From an uncultured Thalassolituus sp. (GTDB taxonomy: Bacteria > Pseudomonadota > Gammaproteobacteria > Pseudomonadales > Oceanobacteraceae), in assembly GCA_913054055.1 (NCBI GenBank), contig CAJXIT010000171.1, positions 1 to 7,328 of the forward strand: a stretch of DNA of 7,328 nt, given 5' to 3'. Positions 1-5,580 of the stretch are shown here, in pieces. How positions within the stretch are numbered: the first letter of the stretch is position 1; every line of letters starts with the position of its first letter. The notes beneath the pieces are model-generated. The model saw only the letters and a program-made list of their open reading frames with translations. It was not told the origin of the DNA and searched no databases. The translations under genes and the position numbers were made by a program.

Positions 1-293
1 GTTTCTTCACTGCTTAATTGTTCTTGAGAGATACCTGATTGTGATACAGCATCTTCCATCGCGAGATAAGCCCATTTAGCACCATCACCCATAAAACGAG
101 CGACTTTTTTATCAATATCTTTAGTGCGATCAGAATGCACTTGGCCACTAATATGAGAGCGCAATCCTTTATCGATAAAACTTCGATTGACGCCAATACC
201 ACTCACACCATTTTTTAAAGAATGTGTAACAGTGTCTAAATCGTTACCTAAACTCGAAACTAAGCCTACACCTACCACCGCTACACGATTCAT
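1..293 (-). CDS. fabB: 3-oxoacyl-ACP synthase I (KAS I), N-terminal part, cut by window edge
   Basis: Condensing enzyme that extends acyl-ACP with malonyl-ACP; FabB is the form needed to elongate the cis-3-decenoyl-ACP made by FabA. It is cytosolic. Only about 97 codons are present, running off the left edge. The readable start is MNRVAVVGVGLVSSLGND, the usual thiolase-fold N-terminus of ketosynthases (compare E. coli MKRAVITGLGIVSSIGNN). Further in, GLRSHISGQV and DKKVARFMGDGAKWAYLAME match the FabB pattern around RSHVWGNV and DRKVVRFMSDAS. The catalytic Cys and the two His residues lie outside the window and cannot be checked. The ATG (291-293) overlaps the fabA stop by one base in TAATG, so translational coupling with fabA is likely. 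A purine-rich GAGGG in the fabA 3' end is a plausible ribosome site. FabF is the alternative; fabA linkage and the N-terminal sequence favour FabB. Confidence 0.93.
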   Translation of the reverse strand, partial: MNRVAVVGVGLVSSLGNDLDTVTHSLKNGVSGIGVNRSFIDKGLRSHISGQVHSDRTKDIDKKVARFMGDGAKWAYLAMEDAVSQSGISQEQLSSEE

Positions 294-820
294 TATTTAA
301 CGCCCTCTACAAGGGGAGTTTCATCGGCAGGGAAAATCCCCACCTTAATACCTTTAGCGGTATAAATTAATTCACCATCTGCACGCACTTCACCATCCGC
401 CAAAGCAACAGAGCAGCCACGCTTCATTAATTTTTTAATATGAACATGAAATTGAAGTTTTTTAACCGTTGGTAAAACTTCACCACTTAATTTAAGTTCG
501 CCAACACCTAGCGCTCTTACTTTTCCATCGATTCCCTGAAAAAATAAAAACATTCCCACTGTCTGCCATAAACCTTCAAGACCCAAACAACCAGGCATAA
601 TGGGATCACCGGGGAAATGGCATTTAAAAAACCATAGGTCCGGGTTTATTTCCATTTCAGCGATAATCTCGCCCTTCCCGTACTTTCCACCATTTAAATC
701 AATAAGTGGTACGTCTTTTAGTAAGCGTAATTCATCTACTGGCAATTGCGCTTCAGTATTCCCCGCCTGCTCGATCAAGCCTTCCACACTTAGATCTAAC
801 ATTTTTTCTACCGCTGACAT
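293..820 (-). CDS. fabA: 3-hydroxydecanoyl-ACP dehydratase/isomerase with Glu at the catalytic Asp position
   Basis: Bifunctional enzyme of bacterial unsaturated fatty acid synthesis. It dehydrates 3-hydroxydecanoyl-ACP and isomerises trans-2- to cis-3-decenoyl-ACP. It is a cytosolic hot-dog-fold dimer. The 175 residues fit the family (about 171-172 aa). The core INPDLWFF-CHF-GDP-MPGCLGL (residues 58-81) is diagnostic, as are RALGVGE (102-108), VLPTVKK (115-121) and the ADGEV-DG-LIY segment (141-153). His68 aligns with E. coli catalytic His70. Fourteen residues on, where E. coli has catalytic Asp84 (GLDAMWQ), this protein has Glu82 (GLEGLWQ), as FabZ does. The N-terminal 40 residues also diverge from the usual LPAPNMLMMDR pattern. 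The ATG at 818-820 is preceded by a weak AGGCG about 9 nt upstream. Its stop overlaps the fabB start. The FabA family assignment is firm. Whether it is the main FabA or a diverged paralogue cannot be told from this window. Confidence 0.93.
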   Translation of the reverse strand: MSAVEKMLDLSVEGLIEQAGNTEAQLPVDELRLLKDVPLIDLNGGKYGKGEIIAEMEINPDLWFFKCHFPGDPIMPGCLGLEGLWQTVGMFLFFQGIDGKVRALGVGELKLSGEVLPTVKKLQFHVHIKKLMKRGCSVALADGEVRADGELIYTAKGIKVGIFPADETPLVEGVK

Positions 821-849
821 CTTATACGCCTATTTTTTGCTGCTTTGAT

Positions 850-870
850 AAAAGCTTGTTCGCAGCTTTT
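850..870 (-). promoter_or_regulatory. Inverted repeat in the fabA leader, possible operator
   Basis: A perfect 7-bp inverted repeat with a 7-nt centre lies 30-50 bp upstream of the fabA start. Read on the fabA strand it is AAAAGCT, GCGAACA, AGCTTTT. A repressor site would be reasonable here, because fabA is often controlled by TetR-type (FabR/DesT) or GntR-type (FadR) regulators. The GCGAAC part only loosely recalls a FabR/DesT half-site, so no regulator is assigned. Confidence 0.3.
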
Positions 871-1054
871 AATTAATTCCTGCTAATCGTCTTAATTAAA
901 TTTATTCGATAACAGGAAAGGGCTAAACACGCCCTAATGTATGAGGGGTACTTTATAGATCTAAGAGATAGGAGCTTGACCGAAAGTATCAAGCTGTTGA
1001 TTCAATGTGACAAACGCCTGATTCAGTCAAAAGTATTACGAAGAGTATAAAACT

Positions 1055-1088
1055 CCTTCATAAAGTCTATAAACTAACTTTATGAAGG
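1055..1088 (-). terminator. Candidate terminator downstream of rlmM, possibly bidirectional
   Basis: Perfect 11-bp inverted repeat CCTTCATAAAG / CTTTATGAAGG (arms 1055-1065 and 1078-1088) with a 12-nt loop, about 50 bp past the rlmM stop. On the minus strand it is followed by AGTTTTAT and on the plus strand by TTTAATGA, so the T-tracts are short and the stem is only moderately G+C. Position and length suit an end-of-transcript hairpin for rlmM. A Rho-independent function is not certain. Confidence 0.45.
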
Positions 1089-1139
1089 TTTAATGACACA
1101 TTAGCGAAGGCGCTTAGCGTAGAAGTAAAAAGGGAGTGT

Positions 1140-2204
1140 TTAGTAGCATCTACGTAGATGACAGGTAATTTCTTCACGATCGTGATACAGGTGTTTACCT
1201 GTCATATCCACTTCAATACCTGCTTGTTCAAATTTTTGCTCCATTAATTCAAAGCAAGCGCGCACCTCTTGATATCGCTTTTTCATGGGCAGCTTTAAAT
1301 TGAAAATGGCTTCGGCACACCAGTCATTCACAATCCAGTGCGCCATGCGATCGGCCACTTTAATCGGGCTTTCAGCCATGTCACATACCATCCAATGCAC
1401 TTTTTTACTGGGCACAAAGCGAAACCCATCTTCCGTGTGATGAGTCACTTGACCCGTTTCCATTAAATCCCCTTTCATGGGGCCATTATCAATGGCATCC
1501 ACCATCATGTTGCGTTTTACCAACTGCCAAGTCCACCCACCCGGTGCCGCACCTAAATCTACAGCGCGCATACCCGCACTCAGGCGCTCACCCCATTGGC
1601 GCTTAGGGATAAACCAGTGCCATGCTTCCTCTAACTTTAAAGTTGATCGGCTGGGCGCATCTTTAGGGGATTTCAAATGCAAAATACCATCAGGCCATTT
1701 ACATGCGTTGTTAGTAAAGTGATAACCGATCAATGCTTGCTGACCATCTAGCAATAAAATCATCATTCGAGGAATTTTATTGTTACGTTTTGCAGATAAC
1801 TTATTTTTCTTACGTAGTGTGGCTGCCAAAGGTGCGGTTAGACTTCGACAAAGTCGGCTTAGCTCTTTACCTTCATTGGTATCCACATGCACAATTTCAA
1901 TTTCACCACAGTGCGGCACCCCTTCCATGTTATTCAGAACGTCGCTCACTCGATCACGGGGGCTTAGCTCCACCACATCACCGGTAATAAACCACTGGCG
2001 AGCAAAAATTAGATTGCGAAAGCGTACATGTTCCACCACTTGTTTTAGCTGATGGTCTTCAGCTACATAACTCACCCAGCCTTGATCAGACTTGGTTTTG
2101 CAGTATCCAAAGCAACCCGCTTGGGTGGCGATATCTTGAATTTCTGCCGCTGTTTCTGCTTCAAAACCTTGGCGGCATAACAGAACGAGTTGGGTAATTG
2201 CCAT
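1140..2204 (-). CDS. rlmM: 23S rRNA (cytidine-2498-2'-O)-methyltransferase
   Basis: SAM-dependent enzyme that 2'-O-methylates C2498 in the peptidyl transferase region of 23S rRNA. It is cytosolic and acts during ribosome assembly. At 354 residues it is near the E. coli length (366) and aligns along its whole length. The N-terminal RNA-binding (THUMP-type) part holds LVLLCRQGFE (6-15) and LIFARQWFITG (65-75). The Rossmann methyltransferase domain carries the SAM loop DLGAAPGGWTWQLVKRNM (216-233). The RrmJ/RlmM-type catalytic residues appear in conserved settings: Lys190 in RSTLKLEEA, Asp275 in WMVCDM, Lys304 in FNLKLPMKKRY, and Glu345 in LYHDREE. The start MAITQLV matches the family N-terminus; GGAA lies about 11 nt upstream. 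The hydrolase gene lies 90 bp upstream on the same strand, so the two may be cotranscribed. A hairpin candidate at 2226-2244 sits in that gap. Confidence 0.96.
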   Translation of the reverse strand: MAITQLVLLCRQGFEAETAAEIQDIATQAGCFGYCKTKSDQGWVSYVAEDHQLKQVVEHVRFRNLIFARQWFITGDVVELSPRDRVSDVLNNMEGVPHCGEIEIVHVDTNEGKELSRLCRSLTAPLAATLRKKNKLSAKRNNKIPRMMILLLDGQQALIGYHFTNNACKWPDGILHLKSPKDAPSRSTLKLEEAWHWFIPKRQWGERLSAGMRAVDLGAAPGGWTWQLVKRNMMVDAIDNGPMKGDLMETGQVTHHTEDGFRFVPSKKVHWMVCDMAESPIKVADRMAHWIVNDWCAEAIFNLKLPMKKRYQEVRACFELMEQKFEQAGIEVDMTGKHLYHDREEITCHLRRCY

Positions 2205-2225
2205 TTGCTGTGTATTTCCAATATT

Positions 2226-2244
2226 GCCAGTAGTCTGTACTGGC
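2226..2244 (-). promoter_or_regulatory. Inverted repeat upstream of the rlmM start
   Basis: Perfect 7-bp arms GCCAGTA / TACTGGC around a 5-nt centre, 22-40 bp before the rlmM start codon. No T-tract follows on the minus strand, so it is not a standard terminator for the upstream hydrolase gene. It could be an operator or a leader hairpin. A weaker A+T-rich repeat (TAAGTT/AACTTA, 2263-2279) lies further upstream in the same gap. Confidence 0.3.
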
Positions 2245-2294
2245 TTAAATAATCGATCTAAATAAGTTTAGCTAACTTAATGTCTTGTAACAGC

Positions 2295-2963
2295 TTAACT
2301 AGCTTGCTGTTGAGAGAAGCAAAATTTTATAAATGAAGCGGTATACTCTATGGCTTCTTGTACATGCTGCTCGTGGGTAAAACCACTTTTCTTTCTGGGT
2401 TTTAAATCATGATCCCCATCTTCCAACCATAGTGTGGTTAAAGATAAGGGAATTTTGCTTTCATCAAATAACCCCTGAACCAGCGCTTGATTCCCCAAAG
2501 GGTCTCTTGTGCCCTGTACAACCGTCATTGGCACAACCATGTCTGATAAATGATCGATCCTTAACTTTTCAGGCTTCCCTTGAGGGTGAAAGGGGTAGCC
2601 TAAAGCACAAACACCCATTATACGGGGATTAACACTACCGGTATTCTCAAAGTCCGATGCCATAATACTGGCCATGCGCCCTCCCATTGATTTACCAATT
2701 AGCACACAAGGGGCATCTATATGATTCAATGTCTCTTCAAAGCTATGTATTAATTCTGGCTGACGATTCGGTGGTCGCTTCTTACCGTTTAGACGACGCT
2801 CCTGCATGTAAGGAAACTCGAACCTGGCCACTCTAATGCCTAGCCCCCCAAGACCTTTAGCAAATTTTTCCATAAACTCGCTATCCATGGGCGCACCTGC
2901 ACCATGGGCAAACACACATAACGGTCCATCACAGGGCCCATCGAACAAAATTTCCATAAACAT
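2295..2963 (-). CDS. Alpha/beta hydrolase of the KANL3/Tex30 type, substrate unknown
   Basis: Predicted soluble alpha/beta-hydrolase of 222 residues with no signal peptide or membrane segment. The fold landmarks are in order: strand plus oxyanion loop LCVFAHGAGAPMDS (15-28), the FEFPYM segment (48-53), nucleophile elbow VLIGKSMGGRMA (87-98) with Ser92, acid VVQGTRDPLG (148-157) with Asp154, and GDHDLKPRKKSG (183-194) with His185. HGAGAPMDS plus GKSMGGR and the DHDLKPRK ending recall the KANL3/Tex30 hydrolase-like family, whose bacterial members have no settled function. The start is ambiguous. ATG at 2961-2963 has AGAG directly against it, while ATG at 2955-2957 (Met3) has the same AAAGAGA at better spacing, so a 220-residue form is somewhat more likely. 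It lies divergent from ccoN and upstream of rlmM, with no evident link to either function. Esterase or peptidase-like chemistry is possible; I assign none. Confidence 0.88.
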   Translation of the reverse strand: MFMEILFDGPCDGPLCVFAHGAGAPMDSEFMEKFAKGLGGLGIRVARFEFPYMQERRLNGKKRPPNRQPELIHSFEETLNHIDAPCVLIGKSMGGRMASIMASDFENTGSVNPRIMGVCALGYPFHPQGKPEKLRIDHLSDMVVPMTVVQGTRDPLGNQALVQGLFDESKIPLSLTTLWLEDGDHDLKPRKKSGFTHEQHVQEAIEYTASFIKFCFSQQQAS

Positions 2964-2983
2964 CTCTTTGAAAAAGCGGCGCT

Positions 2984-3012
2984 AGTGTACAAGCCCCTAA
3001 AAAAAATACCAA
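2984..3012 (-). promoter_or_regulatory. Candidate sigma70-type promoter for the hydrolase gene
   Basis: On the minus strand, TTGGTA (3007-3012) and TACACT (2984-2989) are separated by 17 bp, each matching 4 of 6 consensus bases. This predicts a start near 2977 and a leader of roughly 20 nt. A TTGAA-N5-TTCAA repeat (3013-3027) abuts the -35 element and might bind a regulator. It is assigned by eye only. Confidence 0.4.
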
Positions 3013-3208
3013 TTGAACATTATTCAACCATGCCTTCTGAAAGCTGCTACGCTTAAAAGTCATACAATTTGAGTTAAATTACTCATATATAAGTAATTTA
3101 TGCAGTTATTAGGTCATGATATTCAAGTGAGTAATGTAATCTTGATATACGTCATCACTACAAATTCCAAAAAAAGTAGAGTCTTTTTCGGCTCTTTTGG
3201 ACCTATTC

Positions 3209-3233
3209 CATACCTAACTTATTGTTAAGTATG
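3209..3233. repeat. 25-bp near-perfect inverted repeat upstream of ccoN
   Basis: The arms CATACCTAAC (3209-3218) and GTTAAGTATG (3224-3233) are complementary apart from one position, around a TTATT centre. It ends 8 bp before the FNR-type box and is followed by a run of A. No gene lies over it, so it may be a dyad operator for a second regulator. Alternatively, read on the minus strand, it could form a hairpin with a G-T pair. Confidence 0.4.
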
Positions 3234-3241
3234 AAAAAAGG

Positions 3242-3255
3242 TTGATGTGTATCAT
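3242..3255 (+). promoter_or_regulatory. FNR/Anr-type oxygen-response box upstream of ccoN
   Basis: TTGATGTGTATCAT matches the TTGAT-N4-ATCAA consensus at 9 of 10 specified bases. FNR-family regulators carrying an oxygen-labile [4Fe-4S] cluster activate cbb3 oxidase genes when oxygen drops, so the location is as expected. Its centre (3248.5) is about 85 bp before the ccoN start and near -51.5 relative to the start predicted from the promoter at 3265-3293. That is not the classic -41.5 position, so the true start may differ. A more degenerate copy lies exactly 100 bp upstream (3142-3155). Confidence 0.7.
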
Positions 3256-3264
3256 TGCTTTTCA

Positions 3265-3293
3265 TTGCAATTACGCTCGCCTTTCATGATAAT
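3265..3293 (+). promoter_or_regulatory. Candidate sigma70-type promoter for ccoNOQP
   Basis: TTGCAA (3265-3270, 4 of 6) and GATAAT (3288-3293, 5 of 6) are separated by 17 bp, with a TG at 3287-3288 at the upstream edge of the -10 element. The predicted start is near 3300, giving a leader of about 34 nt. The FNR-type box lies immediately upstream, in keeping with activator-assisted transcription. Confidence 0.5.
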
Positions 3294-3333
3294 TGCGCCG
3301 ATTTTTTCACTTGCTGCGAATGGAACTTGAAAC

Positions 3334-4773
3334 ATGAGCACTGCTACTGAGCAACTTACCTATAACTATAAGGTGGTAAAATACTTTGCCATCATGACTG
3401 TAGTCTGGGGCATTGTTGGTATGGCCGTCGGCGTACTAATTGCTTCTCAACTATATTGGCCTGAACTGAACTTTGATACGCCGTATCTGACGTTCTCTCG
3501 TTTACGCCCCCTACATACAAATGCGGTAATCTTCGCATTCGGCGGTTGTGCATTATTTGCAACGTCTTATTACGTTGTACAACGTACCTGCCAAGCACGT
3601 ATATTTTCTGATTCTCTAGCCATGTTTACCTTTTGGGGTTGGCAAGCAATCATCGTTGCTGCTGCAATCACCCTTCCAATGGGTTTTACAGGTGGTAAAG
3701 AGTACGCTGAACTAGAATGGCCAATTGATATTGCCATTACAATTGTTTGGGTTTGCTACGCAATTGTGTTCTTTGGCACAATCGTTAAGCGCTCTCAGCC
3801 ACATATTTATGTTGCTAACTGGTTCTTTGGTGCGTTCATCATCACCATCGCTATTCTTCATATCTTTAATAGTATGGCCATTCCAGTCACTATGTTTAAA
3901 TCTTATTCTGCTTACGCAGGTACGATTGATGCCATGGTTCAATGGTGGTACGGCCACAACGCTGTAGGTTTCTTCTTAACAGCTGGCTTCTTAGGCATCA
4001 TGTATTACTTTGTTCCTAAACAAGCTGAACGTCCGGTTTATTCTTACCGTTTGTCTATCGTTCACTTCTGGGCACTTATCTCTATTTACGTTTGGGCGGG
4101 TGCTCACCACTTGCACTACTCAGCACTTCCAGATTGGGCTCAATCTGCTGGTATGATCATGTCTTTGATTCTTTTAGCGCCTTCTTGGGGTGGTATGATC
4201 AACGGTATGATGACGCTATCAGGTGCATGGCACAAACTTCGTACTGACCCTATTTTACGTTTCTTGGTGGTTTCTTTGTCTTTCTACGGTATGTCTACCT
4301 TCGAAGGCCCAATGATGTCGATCAAAACTGTAAACGCGCTATCGCACAACACTGACTGGACCATTGGTCACGTACACTCTGGTGCATTAGGTTGGGTTGC
4401 TATGGTATCTATCGGTGCTATCTATAACCTACTACCTGTAACACTAGGCAAGAAACAGGGTGAAATGTACTCTACTGAACTGATCAACGTTCACTTCTGG
4501 TTAGCGACTATCGGTACGGTTCTTTACATCGCATCAATGTGGGTTAACGGCATCATGCAGGGCTTAATGTGGCGTGCAGTGAATGCAGACGGTACCCTAA
4601 CTTATAGCTTTGTTGAGTCTTTAGAAGCCTCTTATCCTGGTTACTTTGTTCGTGCACTAGGTGGTGCTGTGTTCTTGTCAGGTATGTTCTTAATGGCATA
4701 CAACACTTACAAGACTGTTAAAGGCGTAAGCGCCGAACAACAAGCCGCTGCAAACAACTCAGTACAAGCATAA
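3334..4773 (+). CDS. ccoN: cbb3-type cytochrome c oxidase subunit I
   Basis: Catalytic subunit of the inner-membrane cbb3 oxidase. It reduces O2 to water at a haem b3-CuB centre and pumps protons. At 479 residues it matches the family (about 475) and is strongly hydrophobic, with about twelve membrane helices. Metal ligands sit in the expected motifs: His61 (RPLHTNAVIF) and His348 for low-spin haem b, His346 (GHVHSG) for haem b3, and His208 (WWYGHNAVGF), His258 and His259 (WAGAHHLHYS) for CuB. Tyr252 (ISIYVWAGAHH) is the cbb3-type Tyr that is cross-linked to the CuB His in this family. The start ATG at 3334 has GGAA 8 nt upstream. It is the first gene of the operon; ccoO starts 13 bp after its stop. 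An FNR-type box upstream predicts microaerobic expression. All key residues are present. Confidence 0.98.
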   Translation: MSTATEQLTYNYKVVKYFAIMTVVWGIVGMAVGVLIASQLYWPELNFDTPYLTFSRLRPLHTNAVIFAFGGCALFATSYYVVQRTCQARIFSDSLAMFTFWGWQAIIVAAAITLPMGFTGGKEYAELEWPIDIAITIVWVCYAIVFFGTIVKRSQPHIYVANWFFGAFIITIAILHIFNSMAIPVTMFKSYSAYAGTIDAMVQWWYGHNAVGFFLTAGFLGIMYYFVPKQAERPVYSYRLSIVHFWALISIYVWAGAHHLHYSALPDWAQSAGMIMSLILLAPSWGGMINGMMTLSGAWHKLRTDPILRFLVVSLSFYGMSTFEGPMMSIKTVNALSHNTDWTIGHVHSGALGWVAMVSIGAIYNLLPVTLGKKQGEMYSTELINVHFWLATIGTVLYIASMWVNGIMQGLMWRAVNADGTLTYSFVESLEASYPGYFVRALGGAVFLSGMFLMAYNTYKTVKGVSAEQQAAANNSVQA

Positions 4774-4786
4774 GAGAGAGGTATAC

Positions 4787-5395
4787 ATGAAACACGAAGT
4801 CATTGAAAAGAACCTCCCCCTAATGATCGTTATGATCGTTATTGCAATTAGCTGGGGAGCTTTAGCTGAAATCATTCCATTGTTCTTCCTTAAAGAAACA
4901 ACAGAGCCTGTTGATGGCCTAGAGCCTCTATCAGCTGTTGAACTTGAAGGTCGAGACATTTACATCCGTGAAGGTTGTAATGTTTGTCACACTCAAATGA
5001 TCCGCCCTTTCCGTGCGGAGACTGAGCGTTATGGCCACTACTCACTTGCTGGTGAGCACGTATACGAACACCCTTTCCTTTGGGGTTCTAAACGTACTGG
5101 TCCTGACTTAGCTCGTGTTGGACAACGCTACTCTGACGATTGGCACCGCGCTCACTTGTATAACCCTCGTGACGTAGTACCTGAATCAAACATGCCTGCT
5201 TTCCCATGGTTGTTTGAAGACAAGATTGATGGACGAGTTACTCCGAAAAAAATGAAAGCTCTTCGTACTGTTGGCGTTCCTTACACTGACGAGCAAATCG
5301 CCAGTGCAAAACAGGATGCTGATGGTGTTCGTGAAATTGATGCTCTAGTGGCTTATTTACAGCAGCTAGGCACCGTAATTACTAACAAGCGATAA
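4787..5395 (+). CDS. ccoO: cbb3-type cytochrome c oxidase subunit II, mono-haem cytochrome c
   Basis: Membrane-anchored c-type cytochrome that passes electrons from CcoP to the haem b of CcoN. The 202 residues are the normal length. One N-terminal membrane helix (about 10-35, LPLMIVMIVIAISWGALAEI) anchors a periplasmic domain. CNVCH at 64-68 binds haem c covalently, followed by TQMIRPFRAETERYGHYS, a strongly conserved CcoO stretch. Met136 in ESNMPAFPW is the likely distal ligand. GPDLARVG (105-112) is another family signature. The start ATG at 4787 has a strong GAGAGAGG (4774-4781) ending 5 nt before it, directly after the ccoN stop. ccoQ begins 5 bp after its stop codon, so the genes are tightly coupled. 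Confidence 0.98.
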   Translation: MKHEVIEKNLPLMIVMIVIAISWGALAEIIPLFFLKETTEPVDGLEPLSAVELEGRDIYIREGCNVCHTQMIRPFRAETERYGHYSLAGEHVYEHPFLWGSKRTGPDLARVGQRYSDDWHRAHLYNPRDVVPESNMPAFPWLFEDKIDGRVTPKKMKALRTVGVPYTDEQIASAKQDADGVREIDALVAYLQQLGTVITNKR

Positions 5396-5400
5396 GTAGA

Positions 5401-5580
5401 ATGGATATTAATGACGTTCGCGGTTTAGGTACGATTTTCGCCTTAATCGCCTTTCTTGGAATCATTGCTTGGGCTTATAGCTCAAGCAGAAAAGGCCGTT
5501 TTGAAGATGATGGCGATATGATTTTTAAAGATAACGATATCGCAGAACGTTCAGCAGATGCGGAGAGAAATGAAAAATGA
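5401..5580 (+). CDS. ccoQ: cbb3-type cytochrome c oxidase subunit CcoQ
   Basis: Small single-helix subunit of 59 residues that in other bacteria stabilises the interaction of CcoP with the CcoNO core. It starts MDINDVRGLGTIFALIAFLG. A hydrophobic helix spans about residues 9-26, then comes a short basic stretch (SSSRKGRF) and an acidic tail (EDDGD, DNDIAERSADAERNEK), the usual CcoQ/FixQ layout. AYSSSRKGRFEDD is typical of gammaproteobacterial CcoQ. It begins 5 bp after the ccoO stop with only a weak ribosome site, so coupling to ccoO translation is probable. Its TGA overlaps the ccoP ATG by four bases (ATGA). Such small subunits are often missed in annotation; identity rests on position and topology as much as sequence. 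Confidence 0.92.
   Translation: MDINDVRGLGTIFALIAFLGIIAWAYSSSRKGRFEDDGDMIFKDNDIAERSADAERNEK

Larger units (their letters stand above)
821..1139. other. Intergenic region between fabA and rlmM
   Basis: 319 bp with no convincing gene, lying between the fabA start and the rlmM stop. The fabA promoter should be here on the minus strand, but the A+T-rich stretch at about 871-915 offers no clear -35/-10 pair. It contains inverted repeats at 850-870 (AAAAGCT, 7 nt, AGCTTTT), 919-935 (AGGGC/GCCCT), 973-995 (AGCTTGA, 9 nt, TCAAGCT) and 1055-1088 (11-bp arms). A plus-strand ORF of 37 codons (937-1050) starts MYEGYFIDLRDR and stops just before the last repeat. It has only a distant AGGAAAGGG (914-922) as a possible ribosome site, so I do not call it a gene. 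Confidence 0.6.

Noticed and set aside
14..202. 62-codon minus-strand ORF inside fabB
   Set aside because: It is another frame of the fabB coding region; the fabB frame reads a clear ketosynthase N-terminus.
1477..2052. Three plus-strand ORFs of 81-90 codons opposite rlmM
   Set aside because: They are antisense frames to a fully conserved RlmM, show no recognisable domains and lack ribosome sites.
3171..3188. AAAAAG-N6-CTTTTT inverted repeat upstream of ccoN
   Set aside because: Low-complexity A/T arms, no gene ending nearby and no good terminator shape; probably chance.
3712..3967. ORFs of about 80 codons on both strands within ccoN
   Set aside because: They are shadow frames of a transmembrane gene; the hydrophobic content of the plus-strand one comes from T-rich ccoN codons.
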